From positions 1 to 34,878 of IMG/VR virus record IMGVR_UViG_3300048838_001813: DNA of 34,878 nt; one strand, given 5' to 3'. The first letter of the stretch is position 1. Every line of letters starts with the position of its first letter. Position numbers and translations under genes: made by a program. Positions 7,673 through 14,868 of this stretch are shown one piece after another. The notes under the pieces are model-generated. The model worked only from the letters and a program-made list of their open reading frames with translations. It was not told where the DNA came from and did not search any database. Source of the stretch: a virus.

Positions 7673-9717
7673 TACCCCATCGCGTATTGTGCGTCGTTCA
7701 ACTTGTTCACCAGCATCGCCGTCACCTTGTCCGCCAGTTCGCGTACGCCCATGTTGGCATCGCGGGGCAGGCTGATGTGATTGGTGATCTTGATGTCCAT
7801 GGTGATGGTGCGCCCGCTGCCACTGCCGCCCACGGTCACACCATCGCCCTTGCCTTTGTCGGTGCCTGTCTTCAGCAGCTTATCCGCGCCTACGTTATCG
7901 CCCGGCTTGGCCACCGCCGTGGCGTCCATCCCCGATGTGGCCTTCTTCTCTTGGTCCGCCTTGAACGACTTCCGGCCTTCGGCATCGCCCTTCGCATAGG
8001 CGAGCCCGGCTTCCACGCCGTTGGCCTTCATCTTGTCCTTCAGGGTGGAAGGCAGGTCTGCAACCTTGGCAATGGCGTCGGTAGTAGCTTTAACACCCTT
8101 CGTGATATTGTCGAGATACCCCGATTTGAATGGGTTACTAAAGACCGCTCCAAGCAGTTGGCCGACGGCGCTTACAACGCCGTTGATAGTGCCAAACACG
8201 GTAGCTATCACATCGCCAATGCCGCTGAACACCACCTTGATACTGGCCCATAGCCCATATAGAAAGGCCCGGAACCCTTCGAAGTGATTCCAGCAGTAGA
8301 TCAGCCCGGCCACCAAGGCCATAATACCCGCGATCACAAGACCCGCAGGATTGGCCATCAGCGCCGCGTTGAAGCTCCATGTGGCCTCTGTGGCCGCCAC
8401 GGTGGAGGTTGTGGTGAGCGCCCGCCAGAACGCGCTGACCTTGTCGGCCACCGCAGCGCCCAGCGTCAGTATCTTGTTCTGGATCAGTGCCCGGTTGTTC
8501 CAAAGCAGCAGAGTGCCATACCAGGCCGTCACCGTGGCGATGGCCTTCAGCGCACCGGCGATGCTGTCCTTGTTCTCGATCACCCAATTGAAGGCGGAGC
8601 GCACCCCGTCCAGGCCACGGCTGAACGCATCGACCGCCTGGGTGATCTGCGGCAGTAGCGCCGTACCTATGTCCTCCAGGAAGCCCGCCCAACTCTCACC
8701 GGCAGCGTCCAGCTGGCCACCGACAGTCTGCGACTGCTCGGCCATGAGGTTGTGGAACTTGCCGCCCTCCGCCGTCATGTTCGCCAGCGCCTGGTTCACC
8801 ACATCGAAGGGGATGGCCATCTTGGCAATGTTCCCCGAGATCTCCGACGTGCTCTTGCCCGTCACCTTGGCCAGCTCGTCCAGGAGCGGCACACCCGCTT
8901 CCTGGAACTGGAGAAGCTCCCCGCCCATTAGCGTTCCCTTCCCTTTCATCTGCGTGAAGGCACGCACGATCTGTGGGAGCTTGTCCTTGCCGACACCGGC
9001 GGCGATGTTGCCGAGGTTGTCAAGCGTTGGGATGATGTCCTTCTGAGCGACGTTGGCCGAATTCAGTTGCGTGGTATATTCCCGCAGGCCCGCCACATCA
9101 AAGGGTGTGGCGATGGCGAACTCGCGCAGGTCCTTGGACATCTTCAGCGCCTGCTCCTGGCCGCCCAGCATCACCTTCATGCTGGCGTTGAAGGTCTGCG
9201 CACCGGCCACGGCGTTCACCACGCTCTTGGTGAAGCCGACCACGCCGCCCACGGCGAACGCCCCGGCGATGGGTATCGCCAGCCCGGCCACCGTACTGCG
9301 CATGCGGCTCATGGCCCCGCCCACGCGCTGTTCCATCCGCGCCGGGTTCACGCCATCCAGCTCCTTTTGCGTAGCCGCGATCTCCACCTTCAGCTTGCGC
9401 ACCTCGCCCACGCTCTTCGCGGTGTTCAACTGCCCGCCCAAGCGGCGCAGCTTGTCCTCCAGCTCCTGCGTCTTGGCGAGCGGTGCCATCACATCGCTCA
9501 CGATGTTGCGCATGCTCGCATCGAACGAGCCGTCCAGGGCGTTCACCGCACTGGTGGTCCCGCTCACGTGGGTGCGCATATCGCCGAACGCACGGGCGGC
9601 GGCGCTATCCACCGCAGCCACACCACCGCTGATCCCGCCAAGCTGGCGGTGCAGCTTGTTCAGGTCGCCAAAGATCCCCTGGAGGATCGCGATGTCTATG
9701 GTTACTTGCTCGGCCAT
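7672..9717 (-). CDS. Tail tape measure protein
   Basis: A 681-residue protein that sets tail length and probably helps DNA cross the cell envelope. The N-terminal 150 residues are helical coiled coil (ELEDKLRRLGGQLNTAKSVG). Residues 150-360 hold the TP901-type tape measure core, with FAIATPFDVAGLREY, then FTQMKGKGTLMGGELLQFQE, AGVPLLDELAKVTGKS and QSQTVGGQLDAAGESWAGFL. Around residues 455-515 are hydrophobic segments (AGLVIAGIMALVAGLIYCWN) that could insert into the membrane. It follows the tail chaperone gene, in the canonical order. At 681 residues it implies a tail of ordinary length, near 100 nm by the usual rule. Confidence 0.9.
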   Translation of the reverse strand: MAEQVTIDIAILQGIFGDLNKLHRQLGGISGGVAAVDSAAARAFGDMRTHVSGTTSAVNALDGSFDASMRNIVSDVMAPLAKTQELEDKLRRLGGQLNTAKSVGEVRKLKVEIAATQKELDGVNPARMEQRVGGAMSRMRSTVAGLAIPIAGAFAVGGVVGFTKSVVNAVAGAQTFNASMKVMLGGQEQALKMSKDLREFAIATPFDVAGLREYTTQLNSANVAQKDIIPTLDNLGNIAAGVGKDKLPQIVRAFTQMKGKGTLMGGELLQFQEAGVPLLDELAKVTGKSTSEISGNIAKMAIPFDVVNQALANMTAEGGKFHNLMAEQSQTVGGQLDAAGESWAGFLEDIGTALLPQITQAVDAFSRGLDGVRSAFNWVIENKDSIAGALKAIATVTAWYGTLLLWNNRALIQNKILTLGAAVADKVSAFWRALTTTSTVAATEATWSFNAALMANPAGLVIAGIMALVAGLIYCWNHFEGFRAFLYGLWASIKVVFSGIGDVIATVFGTINGVVSAVGQLLGAVFSNPFKSGYLDNITKGVKATTDAIAKVADLPSTLKDKMKANGVEAGLAYAKGDAEGRKSFKADQEKKATSGMDATAVAKPGDNVGADKLLKTGTDKGKGDGVTVGGSGSGRTITMDIKITNHISLPRDANMGVRELADKVTAMLVNKLNDAQYAMG

Positions 9718-9919
9718 TACTCAATGAGGCCAAGTCGCCTGCCCAGCAGCTCGGCCTTGAAATGCAGAAGCCAGTGGGCTTCTATCCAACGATCCACGAA
9801 CTCGGCGTCGGTGAGCATGTCGGGGTCCAACCCGAATTCGCTGCGCACCAGTGCTCGCCCCTTCCGCAATTGGTCGGCGTCCGGTGAGGCGTCTATTGCC
9901 CGGAGCCGAACGCTTCCCC
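9717..9919 (-). CDS. -1 frame extension of the tail chaperone (lambda GT-like)
   Basis: In the -1 frame a reading frame runs from the GGGGG run to a TAA at 9719-9717, which forms TAATG with the tape measure start. It adds 66 residues, among them SPDADQLRKGRALVRSEFG, then AEFVDRWIEAHWLLHFKAEL, a helical and clearly protein-like sequence. The -1 frame has a TGA just upstream of the G run and the zero frame stops at 9893, so the shift must occur in a window of about 30 bases, and the G run is its only homopolymer. The fusion would be about 178 residues. Independent start at an internal ATG (about 9813) is possible but would remove half. Confidence 0.6.
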
Positions 9920-10252
9920 CACTTCAGCCTCCAGCACGCGGAACATCCGGCCCACGCCGGTCATGGCCCCGAACTTCACCTCGTCGTCGCTGTCCATCTG
10001 CGGGTCCACCGCCAGTTTACAGCTGTTATACAGCAGCTCGGCGCTGCCCACCGGGTTGTTCTGCCCCACGCTGGCCGCCGCGCTCATGTCGCTGAGGTCC
10101 GGCTTGCGGAACACGCCGACGTAGGTCTTGCCGTCCTTGGTCACGCGCACGGGGAATACCTTGTCGGCACCATGCACGCGCTTCCACTTGGTCAACTGTT
10201 CCTCCGTCACACCATCGGGTAGGTGCTTCACTGTTTCTGCCTTCTTCGCCAT
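9893..10252 (-). CDS. Tail assembly chaperone, zero-frame product
   Basis: A 119-residue protein between the tail tube and tape measure genes, the standard place of tail chaperones (Mu gp41, lambda G). The start is at 10252 (MAKKAETVKHLPDG); a longer frame overlaps the tube gene and is less likely. The C-terminal half is helical with an acidic surface (LAVDPQMDSDDEVKFGAMTG). The sequence upstream of its TAG stop at 9895-9893 contains a GGGGG run in the context GTG GGG GAA (9922-9914), a possible -1 slip site leading into the next frame. Its role is to coat the tape measure protein while the tube grows. Confidence 0.65.
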   Translation of the reverse strand: MAKKAETVKHLPDGVTEEQLTKWKRVHGADKVFPVRVTKDGKTYVGVFRKPDLSDMSAAASVGQNNPVGSAELLYNSCKLAVDPQMDSDDEVKFGAMTGVGRMFRVLEAEVGEAFGSGQ

Positions 10253-10275
10253 TCCGGGTTGGGTTTTTCGGGTTG

Positions 10276-10719
10276 TTACTGCACGTTCCAGTCGATGTGC
10301 GTGCAGAAGCACGGCATCTCCAGGTACACGCTCTTGTCGCCTTGGCTCACCTCCTTGCCCAGGCCGGTGAACATGAAGTTGCGGACCACGTCCTTCGTCT
10401 TCTTGCCGCCACGGGTGGTCAGCACGGGCACGTCGGTGGGCGGGATGTCCTGAAGGCGGCTACCGGCAGGCATGCTGGCGAGCAGCGCTTCCACCTCCTC
10501 CTTCAGCAGGGTCATGCTGCATTCGGCCTTGTAGTTGCCTTCGCCGATGCCGATGGGCATGCCGCCAGCGCCGTAGATGGCCTCCACCTCCGTACTGTCC
10601 TTATAGCTGATCTTGGAGATGCCTTGCAGCTTCCTGCCGAGCAGCACCACGCTGTGCTGGTTCCAGCCGGAGACCTGCCCGAAGTTGTTCACGATGGTAG
10701 TTGGGACTGTTGCTGGCAT
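10276..10719 (-). CDS. Tail tube protein
   Basis: A 147-residue protein right after the sheath gene, as in Mu (gene M, gp40) and P2 (FII). It starts with MPATVPTTIVNNFGQVSGWNQ and carries beta-rich segments typical of tube proteins, for instance SVVLLGRKLQGISKISYKD and NYKAECSMTLLKEEVEALL. It forms stacked hexameric rings around the DNA channel, over which the sheath contracts. A gap of only 5 bp separates it from the sheath stop, so both should be made from one transcript and in large amounts. Confidence 0.75.
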   Translation of the reverse strand: MPATVPTTIVNNFGQVSGWNQHSVVLLGRKLQGISKISYKDSTEVEAIYGAGGMPIGIGEGNYKAECSMTLLKEEVEALLASMPAGSRLQDIPPTDVPVLTTRGGKKTKDVVRNFMFTGLGKEVSQGDKSVYLEMPCFCTHIDWNVQ

Positions 10720-10724
10720 GTTGC

Positions 10725-11996
10725 TTAGGCTTGGGCAGGGTTCAAGAATCCGATCTCGGCCTCAATGGCCTTGGAAATGCCTTGCGGCACAATGCGCAGC
10801 TTGCACACCACCTTGCCGGTGGCGATCACATCCTGCGCGGGGTCCAGCGTAAAGCGGAAGTCGGCGACCTCGCTCTCGGCGAGCATCCCCTCCAGCTCGC
10901 GTTTGGCGGCAGCATCCCAGTCCGCGATGGTGGCCGGGTCGATGGAGCCACTGGCGGGGTCGATACGTACCCGGCTGTTCATGCGGGGGATCAAGGCGCG
11001 GCGCACACGGCGAGCGCTTTCGTTCCACACACGGTTGGCATGTACAGTATTGAAGTCGTCGGTGACCAGAGTGCAGGTGGCCTCGCTGTTGAAGTAGATG
11101 CCTTGGTAGCCGATGAAGCCATCAGCGAAGCAATAGGCGTTCTTCTTCATCAGGCGAAGCCGCGTGTCAGGCACGTCCGCCACCAGTTCACCGGTGCTCA
11201 ACCCGACCGACACCCAGCGCTTCTTGCGGGTATCGACCAGGCTATAGTTCGCTTGGCCACGCGCCACGCTGGGGTAGCGCTCCAGCATTACACTGGCGAT
11301 GCTCTCGCTGAGCATACGTACCCCGATGCTGCCGAGCACGGTGCCGACGGCAGCCGTCTTCAGGAAGGCGGCGTCGTATTCCGCGAAGTAGCCATGGTCA
11401 CACGCCGTGGCGATCAGCACTTGCGGCGCGTCCAACGTCTTCAGGTCGATGGGCGTGGTGCTGGCATCAATGCCCTCGACCACCACCGCGTCGATGTAGA
11501 TGTTCTCGGCGGCGCGGGCGTTCACCCAGACCTGTGCGGCGGATACCGCCGTCAGCACATCGGCGGCAAAGCCGGAGGTGTTCACCAGGGTAGCGTCCGG
11601 GTCGAACCCGAACACCAGTCCCATGTAGCGGATGCTGTTGCCGCTCGCGGCAAGCAGGAGATCAGCCGGGCCGCCCACGGCGAAGAGGTCCGCCACGGCC
11701 ACGGCATTGCCGTTGTGGACGTAGAACTTGCCGTCCGGGTTCACCCGGAAGAACTCGTCGATGTGGTACCAGGGACAGGCCGTGGTATCACCTGCGGCGT
11801 TGGCATCGGTAGCTGCGGAAAGGCCAAGGGCGGCGGCATCGTCGATGCTGTTCAGCTCCTTGGTCGCGCCGAGCGGGAAGGTGGTGGCCACGGCATAGCC
11901 GTTGGCGATCACGAGACCGCCGACGTTCCGGTCGCTCGGCTCCTGCTGGCCTAAGCCGCCACCGATCTTGATGATATTAGGTCCCTCTAAGCTCAT
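10725..11996 (-). CDS. Contractile tail sheath protein (DUF2586-like)
   Basis: A 423-residue protein that marks the tail as contractile. The pattern matches the DUF2586 type of sheath found in Bacteroidota: N-terminal MSLEGPNIIKIGGGLGQ, a central domain with VLIATACDHGYFAEYDAAFL and VGTVLGSIGVRMLSESIASV, then GYQGIYFNSEATCTLVTDD, where the 'GiYfn....a....tDy..i...Rv' motif is shared by many sheaths, and a C-terminal domain ending with a variable strand and KAIEAEIGFLNP. It polymerises around the tube and drives penetration on contraction. Confidence 0.8.
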   Translation of the reverse strand: MSLEGPNIIKIGGGLGQQEPSDRNVGGLVIANGYAVATTFPLGATKELNSIDDAAALGLSAATDANAAGDTTACPWYHIDEFFRVNPDGKFYVHNGNAVAVADLFAVGGPADLLLAASGNSIRYMGLVFGFDPDATLVNTSGFAADVLTAVSAAQVWVNARAAENIYIDAVVVEGIDASTTPIDLKTLDAPQVLIATACDHGYFAEYDAAFLKTAAVGTVLGSIGVRMLSESIASVMLERYPSVARGQANYSLVDTRKKRWVSVGLSTGELVADVPDTRLRLMKKNAYCFADGFIGYQGIYFNSEATCTLVTDDFNTVHANRVWNESARRVRRALIPRMNSRVRIDPASGSIDPATIADWDAAAKRELEGMLAESEVADFRFTLDPAQDVIATGKVVCKLRIVPQGISKAIEAEIGFLNPAQA

Positions 11997-12026
11997 GTTC
12001 TATCGTTCAACTGGCGTTACAATGCC

Positions 12027-12404
12027 TCACTTCTTGCCCTTGCCTTTCTTCGGCTTGGGTTCGGCTTCCGCCTTGGCCTTGGCAGCCTCTTCAGCGTCGG
12101 CCTCCGCTTTGGCCTTGGCAGCCTCTTCGGCTTCGGCCTTCTCCTTGGCGATGCGTTCTCCTTCCAGCTTGGCGTTATCGTCCGCCGACATCACCACGTC
12201 ATCGGGGGGCGCTTCAGGTGCCACCAGCTTGCCTCCGCGTGTCACTTTCACCGGTGCGTCCAGCCGCGAACGGCGGCAATGCTCCTCGGCGAGGTTGATC
12301 GCGGAAAGGCGGAAGATGTTGCCGTCCTGGCACACCAGCATGGTGTCATCCTCCGGCCATTGGTCAAAGGCCTCGGCGACCTTACTGTTCAAGTTCTTGC
12401 TCAT
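12027..12404 (-). CDS. Small protein with Ala/Lys/Glu-rich tail repeat
   Basis: A 125-residue protein. Residues 1-65 form a compact N-terminal part (MSKNLNSKVAEAFDQWPEDD, then MLVCQDGNIFRLSAINLAEEH). The remaining part is a charged helical tail with repeated EEAAKAKAEA units, due to a 36-bp tandem repeat, and a lysine-rich end (PKPKKGKGKK). Its start overlaps the stop of the long endolysin frame by ATGA. It lies between the lysis genes and the sheath gene. Mu places a small gp35 protein between capsid and tail genes, so a head or connector accessory protein is one possibility. I do not recognise a family. Confidence 0.6.
   Translation of the reverse strand: MSKNLNSKVAEAFDQWPEDDTMLVCQDGNIFRLSAINLAEEHCRRSRLDAPVKVTRGGKLVAPEAPPDDVVMSADDNAKLEGERIAKEKAEAEEAAKAKAEADAEEAAKAKAEAEPKPKKGKGKK
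12067..12138. repeat. 36-bp tandem repeat, two copies
   Basis: 12067-12102 and 12103-12138 are near-identical 36-bp units (five or fewer differences) that code on the minus strand for the KAEA(D/E)EEAAKA helix of the small charged protein. In-frame unit length allows copy number change without breaking the gene. Confidence 0.8.
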
Positions 12405-13735
12405 GGTCGTTCAGTTCGGGTCATAGCAGCAACATGCGTATCAAAGGCCACAGCTTCCACAGCGCAAGCAGCAGGGCCGTGCCCAGGGCATACCAGGCCC
12501 ACTTGGGCGTAACGGGCACCTCTACGCGCTCGTAGCGCGTATGGTCCACCGTATGCGCCTGGTACTCCTTCTCCCAGCGATCCCACAGCGTAGCGGCCAG
12601 CGCCGTGCTGTCGCAACCCCCGCTGTGTATCAGGGTGCCACCTGTGATCACCACGGTGCTCCAAGCCCGGTCGCTGCGTGCCGTGGTAGGCGGCAGGTCC
12701 GTGCCCGGCGGCGGCAGTGGAAGCGAAGCCTCCACGTGGCTGCCCGGCACTTGTATCAAAGTATCGTGCGGCTGCACGCCGGAGCGCACTTCCGTCCGCA
12801 GCGTATCGGACCGGCTCTCCACCAGTGTCCGCTTGCCCCGGCATCCCGATACCAGTATGGCCATGGCCGCGATAAAGCCCAAGAGGGCCAGCGCCAGGGC
12901 TTTCTCCCCTGATGTAGTTCGTGATCGCATGTACCTTGCTTAGTTGCCGCCTGCGGGCATAGACACCATCGCCGTCCCGGCTGCCCGGTGCGCTGGTGTT
13001 GCCTTCAATGGTGTTGATGTAACCGCCGTCCAATGAGGACACGAGGCCCACATGGCCTACGCGGCCAAGGCGGGCGAAGTAGATGCTGAACACGTCGCCG
13101 GGGCGTGGGGAGCGGGACGCCTTACGGGGCGTCCACACCTGGTCCGCAACGGAGGCGAACGCAGGGCTCCACGCACTTCTCGGATTCCTTACCCCGCAGG
13201 CGGACAGTTCGTAGCTCACAAAGGCAGCGCACCAGGGGTGGCCAGCGCCGAGCCCGACGTGGGCTAAGTAGCGTTCCACCTCGGGGCCGTCGTTGTGGCC
13301 GGAGGCTTCACGCACGCCCACGTCGGCTGCGGCATTCATCACCACGCAAGTGCGTTGGTCGGTGGCCAAGGTGGCCGCCTGGGCCGGGCTGCAACCGCTA
13401 AGGGCAAGCAGCACCAGGCCGAAGAAAAGGATGGCATACATGCGCAGGCTGTACCTGCTGCGCTGTTCCACCGGTAGCTTATCGAACGCGTCGATGGTGT
13501 CGTGCTTCAGGTGCTGGTAGGCTTTCGGGGCCACGGCCCGCAGGCCCACCCAGGCCGCCAGGCTGTAGATCACCAGCCGCAGCACCGTCCAGAACACCGT
13601 CTCGGTCTGCGCGGCCAGGTCGTACTGGCCCGTGGTGGGCCACACGTTGGCACTCACGTACCGCAGCCCCAGCAGCACCGTGCTCAACAGCACGATCACC
13701 ACCAGTTCAGCCTTGTATCCGCGCAGTTCCTTCAT
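12401..13735 (-). CDS. Membrane-anchored CHAP endolysin with holin-like N-terminus
   Basis: Start at 13735, before the first membrane segment; the longer frame overlaps the capsid gene. The 444-residue product has hydrophobic segments at about 11-25, 48-66 and 99-113, the last followed by LSGCSPAQA, which resembles a lipobox. Residues 130-277 form a CHAP amidase/endopeptidase domain: Cys169 in HPWCAAFVSY, His228 in RVGHVGLVSS and Glu244 in NTIEGNT. It would cleave cell-wall peptide links. After residue 277 the frame runs on for 167 residues of His/Arg/Gly/Ala-rich sequence over the spanin-like gene and stops in ATGA overlap with the next gene. This tail may be a true extension or a frame that lost its stop. 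Confidence 0.7.
   Translation of the reverse strand: MKELRGYKAELVVIVLLSTVLLGLRYVSANVWPTTGQYDLAAQTETVFWTVLRLVIYSLAAWVGLRAVAPKAYQHLKHDTIDAFDKLPVEQRSRYSLRMYAILFFGLVLLALSGCSPAQAATLATDQRTCVVMNAAADVGVREASGHNDGPEVERYLAHVGLGAGHPWCAAFVSYELSACGVRNPRSAWSPAFASVADQVWTPRKASRSPRPGDVFSIYFARLGRVGHVGLVSSLDGGYINTIEGNTSAPGSRDGDGVYARRRQLSKVHAITNYIRGESPGAGPLGLYRGHGHTGIGMPGQADTGGEPVRYAADGSALRRAAARYFDTSAGQPRGGFASTAAAGHGPAAYHGTQRPGLEHRGDHRWHPDTQRGLRQHGAGRYAVGSLGEGVPGAYGGPYALRARRGARYAQVGLVCPGHGPAACAVEAVAFDTHVAAMTRTERP
12421..12930 (-). CDS. Unimolecular spanin-like lipoprotein, embedded in the endolysin frame
   Basis: A 169-residue protein with an N-terminal hydrophobic signal ending in a lipobox (AILVSGC, Cys30), a proline- and charge-rich middle (residues 60-120), and a C-terminal transmembrane segment (about 144-165, starting WAWYALGTALLLALW). 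An outer-membrane lipid anchor at one end and an inner-membrane segment at the other is the layout of phage u-spanins such as T1 gp11, which fuse the membranes in the last lysis step. It lies entirely inside the reading frame of the CHAP endolysin gene, in another frame. Neighbourhood with the lysin supports the role; sequence similarity to known spanins was not tested. Confidence 0.6.
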   Translation of the reverse strand: MRSRTTSGEKALALALLGFIAAMAILVSGCRGKRTLVESRSDTLRTEVRSGVQPHDTLIQVPGSHVEASLPLPPPGTDLPPTTARSDRAWSTVVITGGTLIHSGGCDSTALAATLWDRWEKEYQAHTVDHTRYERVEVPVTPKWAWYALGTALLLALWKLWPLIRMLLL

Positions 13736-13772
13736 TCGTTCGTTCAGCGTTGTATAGCTCTTGTAGCAGCGA

Positions 13773-14816
13773 TCAGACGATGGCGCTCGCAATGGCACCG
13801 AACCCGAGGTTCTTCACCGGCCCGATGATGTGGTACTGCGTGAACCCGACCTCCGTCTGGCGCATGCGCGGGTTGCTGTACTTGTCCTGGTAGAACATCT
13901 CCGTGGTGCCGCTGGCCTGGAAGGCGCGGGGCGCGAAGAACAGCGTGCTCGCGTTACGGTCCGTGGAAGGGGCTGCGGCAGCGCCGAACGCCTTCTTGGC
14001 ACCAGCATCGGTGAACACGTTACAGAACACATCCTCGAAGATCTCGAAGCCGTACTGCGGGATCACCTCGCCGGTCTTGGTGTTGTTGTACCGGATCTGG
14101 AAGCTCAGGTCCTCCATGAGCAGGTCGGCCACGTGGTCGCCGCAGAGCACCAGGATACGTCCGGCCTGGGGCACCTTCAGCGCGTCCAGACGGGCCTTCA
14201 AGGTGATCAGGTCGGCCACCTTCAGCCGCTTGCGGCCAGCGCCGTTGTCCGCCCCCGTGGTGGCGATCACCGGCGTGGACGCCGTGTTGCCCGCCGGGCA
14301 GAGGTTCCATAGGCCATGCTCACCGGTGCGCTCGATCAGCACCTCCTTATGCTGTGAGATCACGCTGCCCTCCTTGTCGTAAGGAAGTGCCTCGATCTCC
14401 GAACGGCTCACGCTGGTGTTCGTGGTCTCGTACTTGTTCAGCGCGAGGATGGTGGTATCGTCCGTGCGTGATGCCACGGCGATGGGATAGGAACTGTTGT
14501 TGATCAGCACCGTGGGATCAGCGCCCACCTCCTGTACGTTGATGGCGTTGTTGCCCACGTATTCGTCCTTGCGGGGAATACGGCTCGGCCAGCTGCGCGT
14601 GGCACGGAAGGCACGGAGCAGCTCCGCCTCCCACATCTGCTTCAGCACGACCGCCATGGCCGCGCCCTGCGGCAAGCGCACGAGGGAGAGCAGCGCACTG
14701 GCCACCAGCAACCCGGCAAGTACCGGAAGGAAGGAGAGGCCGGTGGCCATGGAGATCGCCACGGCCATGAGCACGGCCACTACGAGGCTGGAAAGGAAAT
14801 TGAGAATGTGTTTCAT
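13773..14816 (-). CDS. Major capsid protein with hydrophobic N-terminus
   Basis: A 347-residue protein following the protease/scaffold gene, the position of the Mu capsid gene T. The part after residue 55 fits an HK97-fold capsid: LKQMWEAELLRAFRATRSWP, then NAINVQEVGADPTVLINNSS, ILALNKYETTNTSVSRSEIE, and the late part with MRQTEVGFTQYHIIGPVKN. The first 50 residues are strongly hydrophobic, with two membrane-like segments at about 7-25 and 28-46, followed by RLPQG. That is uncommon for a capsid protein; the segment may act as a scaffold-like or membrane-targeting part that is cleaved in maturation. An internal ATG at residue 54 (MAVVLKQM) could give a soluble form. Confidence 0.75.
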   Translation of the reverse strand: MKHILNFLSSLVVAVLMAVAISMATGLSFLPVLAGLLVASALLSLVRLPQGAAMAVVLKQMWEAELLRAFRATRSWPSRIPRKDEYVGNNAINVQEVGADPTVLINNSSYPIAVASRTDDTTILALNKYETTNTSVSRSEIEALPYDKEGSVISQHKEVLIERTGEHGLWNLCPAGNTASTPVIATTGADNGAGRKRLKVADLITLKARLDALKVPQAGRILVLCGDHVADLLMEDLSFQIRYNNTKTGEVIPQYGFEIFEDVFCNVFTDAGAKKAFGAAAAPSTDRNASTLFFAPRAFQASGTTEMFYQDKYSNPRMRQTEVGFTQYHIIGPVKNLGFGAIASAIV

Positions 14817-14868
14817 CTTCGTTGGTATGCGGCGTTGCCGTTCGTTGTTCGTTGTTTCGTTGTGCGGG

